Source: Piezodorus guildinii
Lineage: Eukaryota > Arthropoda > Insecta > Hemiptera > Pentatomidae
Direction: 5' to 3'
Length of the DNA stretch: 64,000 bases
Assembly: GCA_023052935.1 (NCBI GenBank)
Contig: CM041298.1
Span: forward strand, 19,560,371-19,624,370
The number at the start of each line of letters is the position of its first letter. Positions within the stretch are counted from its first letter, which is position 1. A model generated the notes under the pieces. It ran no database searches and was not told the origin of the DNA. It saw only the letters and a list, made by a program, of their open reading frames with translations. A program made the translations under genes and the position numbers. This document shows positions 48,801 to 54,427 of the stretch, piece by piece.

Positions 48801-50214
48801 GGAATTTCCTTTTCTCTGTGCAAACATACTTCATTTTTTCAGGCTTAAGTAATGGCTATCAACATCTGTGCCCAAACCACAACCTCAGAAGGGGTGATGG
48901 GCAGACTAAATAACTATCCAACGCAAAGCAAAGCCCCTATTGGAGGGTTGTGTAACTACATACATGACTCGGTCCAAAGCAGTAGGTTTACTGATCTGCA
49001 GATTCTGCATGAGGGAAAATTCTGTCTATTATGCAATATGAAGTCATGAAGAAATAGGATAGGGTTTTACCACTCTGGCAATGACCGTACTTCAGATCCT
49101 AAGCTTTGTGAACTGATCAGTTGTTATAGTTTGATCAGATTCACAAAGGCAATTGGCCTGTATTAATAGGATAATGGACAACAAGTCTATTTAAGGCTGT
49201 AATCCAGGGTAAAAGACGGGGAAAAAAAAATCATTGTAAATAAGGACATGGTCTCTGAGGAGACTGCCTCAAGCAGCCAAAGAGCTCTATCTTGGCTTGT
49301 TGCGCCAAAAAAAAAAAAAAAAATCAATAATAATAATTTGACACATTATTAATTTTGTTATTGTTTTTTTTTTTTTTTTTCAGTACCTTGTCGGACTGCT
49401 ATTTGTACCTATAGCCTGGCTGATGGGGGTTGATCCAGAAGAGTGTCAAACTGTCGGTAGCCTAATCGGCATCAAAACTATGGCCAATGAATTCATCGCT
49501 TATAAACAGCTTGGTGAACTTAAGAAACTTGGAAAAATTACAGTATGTTACATTGCTATATTTTTACTTACCATTCTCAGCAACTTAAGTTAATAGTTTT
49601 AATTTACTTTAGGGAAGATCGGAAGCTATAGCTACATTTGCTCTTTGCGCCTTCTCAAATCCTGGTGCTTTGGGTAGTAGCATTGCTGTCCTGTCAAGTC
49701 TAGAAAGTAGGCAAACTGAAAAAATCAACAAAGTTGCACTGAGAGCCTTCGTTGCTGGTTGTATTACAACATTCACCTCAGCAAGTATAGCAGGTACACC
49801 CTAAAGTGACTTTAAAATATTAAGTTTAAAAAAAAATAATGATGTTTCTTGCTTAGCCATAATTTACTCAAAATTAATTATTTTAATTTTATTTGTGTTC
49901 CTTCGGACATATCAATGAAATTATTGTTTACATGAAATCTTGACTACTTTTCTTTTATATTTTAAGCTGCTTTATTAATGCAGGCAGTATGAGATAAATT
50001 AATACTCAGCTATTTAATGCATCATATATATAAAATCATCTACTATTCTTTCACATTCCCTTCTCTTCATTTTACATGTATATGTATATATATATATATA
50101 TTAATATATTAATATGTATATGTATAAAAGTTATTATTATATTTATATTGTTTTCTGTATGTTTTAAATATAATTCTATAATATTTTTTTATTTCAGGGT
50201 TGCTGACAGATTGA
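21506..50214 (+). CDS. CNT: Concentrative nucleoside transporter (SLC28/CNT), complete, 13 coding exons
   Basis: A plasma-membrane symporter that imports nucleosides using a sodium or proton gradient. Thirteen exons with GT-AG borders join in frame to 577 residues, close to the usual length of animal CNTs (about 550-700). The family signature GIKTMANEFIAY is at 488-499. The helical-hairpin motif GTTVIES is at 301-307 and LGMSEAPLLY at 316-325. The C-terminal block SNPGALGSS..LSS is at 527-541. Hydrophobic segments occur at about 71-93, 108-120, 147-167, 179-192, 208-218, 265-283, 426-446 and 461-473. The first ATG of two in tandem is chosen, and no upstream in-frame ATG is visible within the exon. 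The N-terminus (1-70) is short and polar. Selectivity positions read Gly317-Met318 and Thr351-Leu352. Introns total over 26 kb and hold most of the window's transposons. Exon sequence is far less AT-rich than its surroundings. Confidence 0.95.
21928..22797 (+). repeat. Family H, full-length reference copy
   Basis: About 870 bp. The left end is a palindromic stretch (CTTACTATATATAGTAAG at 21937-21954) followed by GGGAAGTATTGCGATCGTG. Then come a short GT microsatellite, internal conserved blocks and the right end GTGAAAGACGTGTGTTGCCC..CACCAGA. GTAAGTGAAAG just inside the right end is inverted relative to the left end, so the inverted repeats are asymmetric. No transposase is encoded. Architecture (subterminal inverted repeats, internal microsatellite, terminal hairpin, T-rich targets) resembles Helentron-associated/DINE-1-like elements. 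That family placement is inference. Confidence 0.75.
22800..23107 (-). mobile_element. Mariner-derived MITE with ~95-bp terminal inverted repeats
   Basis: AGTAAGTACCGTTT at the left end is inverted at the right end, and similarity extends about 95 bp inward on each side. TA dinucleotides flank both ends. The centre, read on the - strand, encodes DDKEVKTFVMQWLTSQAAEF and EEGIQKL, the C-terminal end of a mariner transposase. It is thus a deletion derivative of a mariner element. It sits right at the end of the H copy to its left. Confidence 0.88.
23108..23868. other. Intronic sequence without recognised gene
   Basis: A 101-codon frame at 23511-23816 is basic and has no family resemblance I recognise. 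It overlaps no repeat I can name. I treat it as chance. Confidence 0.45.
23869..25450 (-). mobile_element. Tc1-like element interrupted by a mariner
   Basis: The left end CAGTGCCCTCCAAAAGTTAG is inverted at the right end as CTAACTTTTGGAGG (about 25432-25445), with TA on both sides. On the - strand, 24903-25109 encodes an N-terminal paired-type HTH (EYNQLKSYSQVGKLFQISVE..RKII). The C-terminal catalytic part is missing, with only about 57 bp left of the inserted mariner. A partial second inverted end lies at 25278-25296. Confidence 0.65.
23926..24848 (-). mobile_element. Internally deleted mariner nested in the Tc1-like element
   Basis: Terminal inverted repeats of about 26 bp (TTGGGGTGTGTCACAT at left, complement of ATGTGAAACAACCCAA at right) with TA duplications at 23924-23925 and 24849-24850. 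The - strand carries the N-terminal HTH frame (24405-24659) and the C-terminal PPYYTDLSPTYYHLF block with GIKKLVSRW (24004-24309). The middle of the catalytic domain is deleted, with the junction near 24265-24300. The copy at 39587-40495 has the same junction. Confidence 0.88.
25480..25700 (-). repeat. SINE family 2, diverged copy
   Basis: Shares TTTGTTTATTCATTTAGCGT, TTTTTAACGAGTGCCTGATA and the head region with the copy at 45548-45842. Confidence 0.6.
25765..26790 (-). mobile_element. Jockey-like LINE, decayed, reverse
   Basis: Reading right to left, AGVPQGSILG and an intact-looking YADDT are followed by a frame with VPVEQIRYLGLHLDKQLTC..ETARRFRL and IRPIWT (26167-26367). The C-terminal DKDLHVPYVADVARTRYD block lies at 25818-26072. 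Several stops and shifts separate these pieces. It matches the + strand copy at 46925-47965 and the short one at 34862-35425. Confidence 0.8.
26795..26960 (+). mobile_element. Mariner/Tc1 transposase C-terminal remnant
   Basis: In translation, GVLPHSPYFPDTFPAYFIF is like the conserved LPHPPYSPDL(S/A)P-D-LF segment near the third catalytic residue. It is short, interrupted and without recognisable ends. Confidence 0.4.
26961..27835. other. Intronic sequence without recognised gene
   Basis: No supported gene. The part after about 27700 may belong to the long inverted-repeat element that follows. Confidence 0.4.
28011..28689 (-). mobile_element. Retroposon insertion with poly(A) tail and 14-bp target duplication
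   Basis: GTAATACATTGTGT occurs on both sides (27997-28010 and 28690-28703). A T-rich run at 28011-28039 is the complement of a poly(A) tail, so the element is on the - strand. The remaining sequence includes a GC-richer head near 28630-28680. The body holds a hAT-like MITE. Coding content is not recognisable, so it is probably a SINE or a short LINE remnant. Confidence 0.75.
28351..28625. mobile_element. hAT-like MITE
   Basis: TAGGGGTGGGCATAATCGAA at the left is inverted at the right. The flanks CTCTCTGC (28343-28350) and CTCTCAGC (28626-28633) match at 7 of 8 bases, as for an 8-bp hAT target duplication. The 275-bp interior is rich in repeats of ATCATTCGATTA and has no coding capacity. Confidence 0.85.
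29095..29215 (+). repeat. SINE family 2 fragment
   Basis: CAGGTACTCTTTAAAGATCC, AATTAAACCTGGATT, CATTTAGGACTCTAATTGTA match the body of the 45064-45345 copy. Confidence 0.65.
29216..29455. other. Intronic sequence upstream of exon 2
   Basis: No supported feature apart from the exon 2 acceptor. Confidence 0.5.
29456..29542 (+). CDS. CNT: CNT coding exon 2
   Basis: Bounded by TTGCAG and GTAAGT, 87 bp, phase 0 at both ends. Residues 15-43, a polar N-terminal tail with no recognisable domain. An internal GTAAGT at 29501 could act as an alternative donor. Confidence 0.8.
29960..30314. mobile_element. Palindromic foldback element with 14-bp direct flanks
   Basis: Two arms of about 140 bp (about 29960-30100 and 30140-30281) are inverted copies with few mismatches. 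They share AACGTTTTGGCTAAAATG and GTGAGTGGGTACTTACACCC. TAATAGTATTTCAA lies on both sides (29946-29959 and 30315-30328). No coding frame. The superfamily is not recognisable from length or ends. Confidence 0.75.
30385..31430 (-). mobile_element. CR1/Jockey-like LINE remnant, reverse
   Basis: The - strand frame at 30882-31133 reads LPFETRRLLVCSLIFPNFDY, then CCAVYGG and FIFGISRDTSITRFYDELKW. These are conserved post-palm blocks of CR1- and Jockey-type reverse transcriptases (P.FDYC..V., FG..R......Y..L.W). Upstream on that strand is VKNLGVTIDRSLSW. Frames are interrupted. The 3' end near 30385-30420 includes an AATAAA signal on that strand. Confidence 0.75.
31483..31635. mobile_element. Small MITE with ~40-bp inverted ends
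   Basis: GGAAATATTTTTGGCCTATC at left is inverted at right (about 31612-31632), including CCCAAAAGA/TCTTTTGGG. The interior is short and non-coding. Confidence 0.75.
31749..32316 (+). repeat. Family H, forward, right end missing
   Basis: Starts with GGAAAGTATTGCGATCGTGA and follows the family to ATAATATTCCGTTGG. A SINE fragment is joined directly after it. Confidence 0.7.
32317..32397 (-). repeat. SINE family 2 head fragment
   Basis: GCTGTTGTACTAGCCACTAC and CACCACAGATGACCCT match the tRNA-like head of the family. Confidence 0.6.
32480..33020 (-). repeat. Family H, reverse, partial
   Basis: AAAATTAAAGGTACATTAG, CGGCATTTAAGCCCTG, GCAAAATGCATGATATAAA and CGTTGAAAACTAAATTTCGA follow the reverse family order. 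Confidence 0.65.
33021..33859. other. Intronic AT-rich sequence
   Basis: No supported feature. Confidence 0.5.
33860..34700 (-). mobile_element. RTE-like LINE remnant, reverse
   Basis: On the - strand, decayed frames read ADEIILIADTKNKLQ, INSSTSKVLIISREEHEDIQ, then LLENRQLKWFNHI and TGRRPRGHPRISYQE. These follow the order of RTE-like ORF2: palm Asp motif, KTK-type motif, and the basic C-terminal R-R-P-x-G-x-P block. Several stops. Open frames on the + strand here are antisense shadows. Confidence 0.65.
34862..35425 (-). mobile_element. Jockey-like LINE, 3' part only, reverse
   Basis: A poly(T) run at 34850-34864 marks the poly(A) tail on the - strand. Sequence to 35425 parallels 25765-26250, including AAGGTCTCGAGGCCATCTTC. 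Coding is interrupted. Confidence 0.75.
35744..35903 (+). CDS. CNT: CNT coding exon 3
   Basis: Acceptor TTTTTAG, donor ACAG|GTAAAT, 160 bp, ends in phase 1. Residues 44-97, with a basic stretch (RKSIKGRIKKH) before the first membrane span at about 71-93. Confidence 0.9.
35904..36400. other. Intronic sequence
   Basis: GTAGTGCTCCAAAC-type phrases at 36040-36060 and 36845-36875 are inverted (GGTGCTCCAAGCTTGTCCCC against GGAGCATGTTTGGAGCACC). The SINE at 36405-36690 therefore lies inside a diverged inverted repeat. Nothing coding. Confidence 0.4.
36405..36690 (-). repeat. tRNA-derived SINE family 1
   Basis: The - strand head (complement of 36600-36680) has TGGTCTAGTGGATAGAGCAC (A-box region) and GGGTTCGAATCCCGG (B-box). 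The body ends with ACCTGGTGGCTGAGCATGAC. The same family is at 61403-61690 (+). Confidence 0.85.
37005..37155 (+). CDS. CNT: CNT coding exon 4
   Basis: Acceptor TTTCCAG, donor AC|GTGAGT, 151 bp, phase 1 to 2. Residues 97-147, with a membrane span around 108-120. Confidence 0.9.
37255..38275. repeat. Family K, interleaved inverted segments (A-B-A'-B')
   Basis: A (37255-37370) is inverted at A' (37745-37870). B (37590-37720) is inverted at B' (38095-38275). Segments alternate rather than nest. B and A' recur in the same order at 20401-20630 and 21136-21260. Non-coding and A/T-tract rich. Confidence 0.65.
38316..38469 (+). CDS. CNT: CNT coding exon 5
   Basis: Acceptor TTTCTAG, donor TAT|GTGAGT, 154 bp, phase 2 to 0. 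Residues 147-198 with two hydrophobic spans and the FSKHPEY motif, which corresponds to the family's SKHP element. Confidence 0.92.
38552..38749 (+). CDS. CNT: CNT coding exon 6
   Basis: Acceptor ATGTTAG, donor CAG|GTAACA, 198 bp, phase 0. Residues 199-264. IRWDTVFSGVILQILFGL and the later DGATFVYGE correspond to conserved CNT blocks (W..V..G..LQ..FGL, and the FVFGE-type loop). Confidence 0.92.
38750..39108. other. Intronic sequence
   Basis: No supported feature. Confidence 0.5.
39112..39520 (-). repeat. Family H, reverse, diverged and truncated
   Basis: CTGATGCGGGAAACACAGGA and CTTTCACTTACTTTGATTG mark the end. The GATCTCCAATGGATGA and TTTAGTTGGTCATGAAATT blocks follow. Confidence 0.55.
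39587..40495 (-). mobile_element. Internally deleted mariner
   Basis: Terminal repeats TCGGGTTGTGTCTCATGAAA (left) and, inverted, TTGGGTTGTTTCATATGAAA (right), each flanked by TA. The - strand encodes the N-terminal two-HTH region (40276-39899, with NEQTIRHWFANFS and SASTVSRHLKCIGKVKKLN) joined to the C-terminal PPYSPDLSPTDYHLF block (39911-39675). The catalytic middle is deleted at the same junction as in 23926-24848. It cannot make active transposase. Confidence 0.9.
40496..40969. other. Intronic sequence before CNT exon 7
   Basis: No supported feature beyond the acceptor. Confidence 0.5.
40970..41131 (+). CDS. CNT: CNT coding exon 7
   Basis: Acceptor TTTACAG, donor ATG|GTAAGT, 162 bp, phase 0. 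Residues 265-318, including the GTTVIES substrate/cation hairpin. The exon ends at Gly317-Met318, the first selectivity pair. Confidence 0.95.
41132..41607. other. Intronic AT-rich sequence
   Basis: No supported feature. Confidence 0.5.
41608..42125 (+). repeat. Composite SINE: family 1 (+) joined to family 2 (-)
   Basis: 41608-41835 is a diverged family 1 SINE and 41850-42125 a family 2 SINE in the opposite sense. They meet at GTCATTGCTATAGAGTTATT. The same two-part unit, with the same junction, occurs in reverse at 45064-45535. Confidence 0.75.
42126..42705. other. Intronic sequence with an unassigned 91-codon frame
   Basis: A frame at 42360-42635 (Asn-rich in the middle) has no resemblance I recognise and is not spliced into the transporter. 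Treated as chance. Confidence 0.4.
42712..43450 (+). repeat. Family H, forward, with internal deletion and long GT microsatellite
   Basis: GGAAAGTATTGCGATCATGA at the left, a (GT)n run at 42823-42853, and the right end GTCTGTTGCCCGCACCAGA near 43440. Compared with 51517-52420, about 150 bp are missing near 43145. Confidence 0.8.
43500..43830 (+). repeat. Family H, forward, left part, diverged
   Basis: Begins ATATATAGTAAGGGAAAG and follows the family order to the GCACC block, then fragments of later blocks. It adjoins the previous copy in tandem orientation. Confidence 0.65.
43845..43885. repeat. AT-rich low-complexity tract
   Basis: Alternating TATA runs with a few interruptions. Confidence 0.7.
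43905..44000 (+). repeat. SINE family 2 tail fragment
   Basis: AATTGAACCTGGATAGGTAA and GGATTAGCCACGGTAGCATA match the family body. Confidence 0.65.
44205..44298 (+). CDS. CNT: CNT coding exon 8
   Basis: Acceptor TTTCAG, donor GCAG|GTAAAT, 94 bp, phase 0 to 1. Residues 319-350. SEAPLL completes the hairpin motif, and SSSELHAIMASGFSTVAG matches the SE.H..M..G..T.AG block. Confidence 0.95.
44299..45063. other. Intronic AT-rich sequence
   Basis: No supported feature. Confidence 0.5.
45064..45535 (-). repeat. Composite SINE, mirror image of 41608-42125
   Basis: 45064-45345 is a family 2 SINE on the + strand (head GGTCATCTGTGGTGTACTGG). 45346-45530 is a family 1 SINE on the - strand. In reverse complement the order and the junction (TCATTGCTATAGATTTGTTT) match 41608-42125. 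Confidence 0.75.
45548..45842 (-). repeat. SINE family 2, complete-looking copy
   Basis: The complement of 45790-45842 has the tRNA-like head. The body includes CAATGCTACAGTAGGAGTCC and TTTAACGAGTACCTGACATT. The tail near 45548-45575 is a GTTT/ATTT-rich run. Confidence 0.8.
45925..46015 (+). repeat. SINE family 2 tail fragment
   Basis: TTAGCCACAGTAGCATAAAG and AAATAAATAAACACACAAAC match the tail of the family. Confidence 0.6.
46016..46442. other. Intronic sequence before CNT exon 9
   Basis: No supported feature. Confidence 0.5.
46443..46602 (+). CDS. CNT: CNT coding exon 9
   Basis: Acceptor TTTTTAAG, donor AAAAG|GTTAGA, 160 bp, phase 1 to 2. Residues 350-403: GTLLAAYSSMGVD, ASIMAAPASL and AKLLYPET, all conserved in the family. 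Confidence 0.95.
46691..46859 (+). CDS. CNT: CNT coding exon 10
   Basis: Acceptor CCTTACAG, donor GAG|GTAATT, 169 bp, phase 2 to 0. Residues 403-459. ASNGSSSAIGMV matches the A...GA..A..L segment, followed by a membrane span. Confidence 0.93.
46925..47965 (+). mobile_element. Jockey-like LINE, decayed, forward
   Basis: Conceptual translation shows TAGVPQGSILGPILY, then PTYADDTCVLS with the catalytic pair. Next come LEVWCQKWRIKINSRKSH, VPVEQVRYLGL, ETARRFRLLQYLLDKW, IRPIWT and finally DLNVPYVTDLARTRY (47641-47832). Stops and shifts break it into short frames. It ends in AATAAA-containing sequence and an A-rich tail near 47945-47970. The 5' end is truncated within the RT domain. It lies in the intron between exons 10 and 11, in the same direction as the gene. 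Confidence 0.85.
48000..48540 (+). mobile_element. LINE ORF2 C-terminal remnant
   Basis: In translation, LYGAETWRVSKSSEKKLLAL and EMDFWRRVCGISR match the Y-G-x-E-T-W and metal-proximal blocks of RTE-like/R-type ORF2. Degenerate basic sequence follows (RRGRPHKMWKEDV-like). Frames are broken. Confidence 0.7.
48545..49325 (+). repeat. Unclassified segment ending in poly(A), probable retroposon
   Basis: Less AT-rich than the rest of the intron and ends CTTGTTGCGCC followed by 17 A's at 49309-49325. A tail like this suggests retrotransposition. Frames inside (48701-48913, 48852-49049) are short and unrecognised. Confidence 0.4.
49384..49542 (+). CDS. CNT: CNT coding exon 11 with family signature
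   Basis: Poly(T) tract then CAG acceptor, donor ACA|GTATGT, 159 bp, phase 0. Residues 460-512, with PIAWLMGVDPEEC and the signature GIKTMANEFIAYKQL. Confidence 0.97.
49613..49793 (+). CDS. CNT: CNT coding exon 12
   Basis: Acceptor ACTTTAG, donor GCAG|GTACAC, 181 bp, phase 0 to 1. Residues 513-573, with FSNPGALGSSIAVLSSL and ALRAFVAGCITTFTSASIAG. This is the second substrate-contacting repeat. Confidence 0.97.
50198..50214 (+). CDS. CNT: CNT last coding exon with stop
   Basis: Acceptor ATTTCAG. It completes Gly573 and adds LLTD, then TGA at 50212-50214. A short cytosolic tail is a plausible CNT end. Confidence 0.85.
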
Positions 50215-50860
50215 TATCAGACCAAAACTAGATGTGATTAATTTGTATAAACAATTTTTTTTTCCTTCATCAAATATTGTAAAAAAAAAAAATCTATCAG
50301 TGAAATATCTTCGCTTATTTAAGAAAATATGTTCCTATCATGTAAATAATATTAGCTGATGTAAATAATTTATTAGTATGTATAAATAATTTTAAAAAAT
50401 AAAATAAAATAATCGTAAAGTATTTAAAGTCAAAAGTAAAAAATTTAAAAGGAGAAAAGACTGCTCCAGAACTAAAGAAGTGAAGTATAAATTTGAAATA
50501 AAATTGATGAGAAAAATGATTTTACCCTGAATATGTCAGTAGAGAGTTAACAGAACAGAAAAGATTATTTGACAATGGAGTATTAAAAGCAATTGATTTT
50601 AGTATCCATCTGAGCGAGTTAATATTTATTAATTGGCTGTTTTTTTATAATTTGAATTTATGATGAAGTATATGGTACAGATTGTTCCAAGATAAAACTG
50701 AAAGATTTGTGAACCTATAAGAGAAGAAAGAAGATGGTCTTGTGGGAAGTTAACCTATGTGTAAGAAGTAAAATGAATATATTTAAATTATACTTTTGTT
50801 AAATAAATAAAACATTTATTTATTTTTTTATCAAGATTGTGTTTATTAATGATCTATTAC
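50215..50860 (+). other. CNT: CNT 3' UTR with candidate poly(A) signals
   Basis: AATAAA hexamers occur at 50398-50408 and 50802-50811. Which one is used cannot be told from sequence. Confidence 0.5.
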
Positions 50861-51009
50861 AGTGGTTTCCTTGAAGTGGTCTATGAGATATGATTGGGAA
50901 ATATTGGGTTGTAAAATAAGTGTGTAGCGGTTTTTAATGGTGGTTTCAATAAAAACTTCAGATTATTGTTAATATTTTCAATCAATTATATATGACTCTT
51001 TTTGCTCTA

Positions 51010-51325
51010 TTACATGTTGCTCTATTACAACGCGGAATTGCGGAACTTGTATCCTGTGAATATAATTGAGCTGATTGCATCGCGGAGACTCAAATGGGCG
51101 AGTAAAGTTGTTGGGCTCGATGATGAGCGGATTCCGAGAAAGTTGGTATTTGCTGATCCGACTGGTAGGCGTCCGAAAGGTAGGCCAAAGCGTAGGTGGG
51201 AGGATTGCGTTAAGGCTGATCTCGGAAGCTTGGGCTTGATTGGTGAACATTGGACGAGTCTGTGTAGGCAGAATTTGGTGGTATCGGCATCGAACCTTCG
51301 GGTTCGCTAAGCCTATTATTATTAT
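51010..51325 (+). mobile_element. LINE ORF2 C-terminal fragment with 3' tail
   Basis: The frame 51002-51310 reads IASRRLKWASKVVGLDDERI, then TGRRPKGRPKRRWEDCVKAD and a W. These are the conserved end of RTE-like ORF2 proteins. A (TTA)n tail follows at 51313-51326. A relative is at 61980-62255. Confidence 0.8.
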
Positions 51326-51516
51326 TACATGTTGCCACCTTTCAGGTAATTTTTGAATTTGATCATCATCAACAGTTGAAGGACGACATCATCAAAAAAT
51401 CATTAAATGACAAAAATGAATTTTTTTCTCTTCCATTTTGTGCAAGCAAAATATCACTTAAAGATAAGGAATTTCGGTTGAAACTGATGCATAAAAGCAC
51501 CTTAACTAAACCTGTT

Positions 51517-52420
51517 TTACTTTCACTTACTATCTATAGTAAGGGAAAGTATTGCGATCGTGAAAATTTTTGAGTTCCAGTTTTCAACGGAAATACACAT
51601 TTTAGGGAATCCAAATAACCAAGTCCCGCAAAAAGGTCTATTGTGTGTGTGTGTGTGTGTGTGGTAACTCCCAGGCAGAAATGGTAAGTCCTATGAAACC
51701 GAAAATTCATATTTAAGACAAACATACGCCCGAGACGTTACAAAACCTTTTTCATCAAAATGAGCTAACCAGAAGAGCCACTTTATACCATACATTTCGT
51801 ACCTTTTTTCAATTTTCTCGAAAACGGTTCCGACGATTTTGATTAAACTCGCTATTTCTATGTAAAATTTAATGGGCTTTAATATCATGTAGGTTTCATT
51901 CTGATTAAAATGGTCTGACAGGGCTTAAATTCCGATATTTTAAATTTTCTTTCTTTAAAGTGCCCTTAATTTTGTTCATTCTATAAAAATAACTATATTA
52001 TCTTGTTACCACTGATTAAAAACTGGTAAATATGTAAGTTGTGCAAATTTAAAAAAACAACTAAAGAAGAAAACTGAAAAAAAAAACATTTAATGCAATT
52101 TTTTGTTTTTGAACATAAGAGTAGTAATGTACATGTATGATATACCGTTGGAAAGGTAAAGATTTTAGAAAAAATATTATCTTATACTCAAGCTTTTAAA
52201 AATTAATAGAGAGTGAGGAAAAAAAGATGAAACTAAATGATTATTTTAGATAAGAATATAATAGATTTTTTAATAAAACACATTTTTCTATATAAATTTA
52301 ATTTAATTAATTCTTTAATAGTTTTACGTATTTTTATCTCTAACTGTATTTGAAAATTCTTTCATAGATTTTAAAAATGGAGGTAAGTGAAAGTCGTGTG
52401 TTGCCCGCACCAGATTTTTA
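51517..52420 (+). repeat. Family H, full-length copy, forward
   Basis: About 900 bp from TTACTTTCACTTACTATC through a (GT)n run at 51642-51662 to GTCGTGTGTTGCCCGCACCA. Very similar to 21928-22797, which helps define both ends. Confidence 0.85.
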
Positions 52421-53770
52421 GAATATGTAAACATTATTGATCCACTAAACATGATTTTATGAAAACAGAGAGGATTAAATTGAAATATTGAAAAACGTAA
52501 CAAACTTATTTTACAACCTAACACTTTTCAACACATTTTTTTACAAATTATCTATAGAAAATCTGACACCTCACTTTAAAAAAATACTTTTTAATTTTGA
52601 TTATTTGAAAATTGACTTAATATTAATAATAGAATTTGAAAAAAAGTTTTAAGGTGAAAGTATCAGATTAATCAGAAATTTGTAAAAATGTTGATATTAT
52701 TATATTTCATATTAAATACAGATGAATATGGAACTGAGCCAGTGAATGCCTTAATAAATGTTTTAAAAAATACATGGAGACTGTTAATGATATTGAAAAC
52801 TTACTTTTAATTAAACCAATATTAATTATTAAAAATTCATATCCTGTTTCAAGTAATATAATATTTCAAATTATACACATAACCATGATCTATACCTATC
52901 CTTTTATAACCATATTTCTGATAATCCATTTCCATCCATAAGCAATTCCTAAGATCTTATGATTCCCTCCTACTAAAAATATCAACTCCAAGTTTCCTTT
53001 ATTATTTTCCACCACTTTGACTATGGTAGCCTCAAGTATTTTCATTAGATTCAACTCCGGAACTCTCAGAAGCTCAAATGTATTCATTACGTACGCCCAG
53101 TTAAATTTGTTTTACTTATCTTTTCACCGGCAATATTTCCTTAAAGTTTGTCTTTTCTGATCCTTTAGAACCAAAAAACCTCCTATATACTTTATATGCT
53201 TTTTGTTCTCTGATTCACAGTGCATTCAACACGAGGTCCCAGCACATAAACTTGTATATATCTTACCACAGATCCGCCTCCTTTAAAGAATCTTTTGTCA
53301 TTTGCACGACCCTATTTCGGAACTTTTATCTTTAACATCTTTATCCATTGGTGTAGCTTTATCATTAGCCTGTTTCAAACATAAATTATTTCTCCATCTA
53401 TTTAACCATTAATCTTCTCTATATATTTAAAATTTAAAGTTATAGACGAAACCAAGTCTATTTGGATTTTAACAAACTCTTAACAAGGCAAGACAAATGT
53501 TACAAAAATTGTTTTTTTGTATTACTGCACTCAGAGCCTAAGAATACAATTTATCATAATTTTCTTTCAAAACCATTAATGACATATTGCTCATTAATAA
53601 TAAAAACTTCATATGATAAGAGAAATCGGTTAGGGGTACGGTCACTAAGAAAACACAGCAATAAGACAAGTTTATTTTATTTGTGTGCTGACGTTTTGGT
53701 GTACATTGTGGGTCTTCATCAGGGCTGACATAAAGAAAGTTTCTCAATATCGGACAATTGATTTCTCTAT
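52421..53770. other. Intergenic sequence without recognised gene
   Basis: Short open frames here resemble nothing I know. A hammerhead-like motif lies near 53690-53730 (- strand). Confidence 0.45.
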
Positions 53771-53774
53771 CTTA

Positions 53775-54228
53775 AGAAAGACAAATTAAAATATCGGCAT
53801 TTAAGCCCTGTCAGACTATTTTAATCAGAATGAAACCTACATGATATTAAAGCCTATTGAATTTTACATCGATATAGCAATAGTTTAAACAAAATCGTCG
53901 GAACCGTTTTTGAGAAAATCACAAAAAGGTGCAGTATGCATAGTATAAAGTAGATCTTCCGATCAGCTGATTTTGATGAAAAACATTCTGTAACATCTCA
54001 GTTGTCTCAAATATGAAATTTCAGTTTCATAGGACTTTTCGTTTCTGCCCGGGAGTTACCACACACGGACACAGATACACACACACACACAGACCTTTTT
54101 TGAGGGACTTGGTTATTTGGACTTAGGGGACCCTAAAACTTGTATTTCCGTTGATAACTGGAATTCCGAAATTCTCATGATCGCAATACTTTCCCTTACT
54201 ATATATAGTAAGTGAAAGTAAAAAATAA
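53775..54228 (-). repeat. Family H, reverse, terminal half
   Basis: From the CGGCATTTAAGCCCTG block to the palindromic end at 54188-54219, a 32-bp near-perfect palindrome centred on TATATA. An AC microsatellite lies at 54076-54091. Confidence 0.8.
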
Positions 54229-54393
54229 ATAAAATAAAACCACAAAAATGGTACAAAAAAAATCTATTTATTTTTTAACATTGATTTTGATTATAAAATA
54301 TACAAAGCACAATATAAACTCTACAATATAATAATTTTTAGAATTTACAATCACATTTGAAGACCTGATGATGGAGTGAGTACTTTATACCAA

Positions 54394-54427
<34 letters not shown>

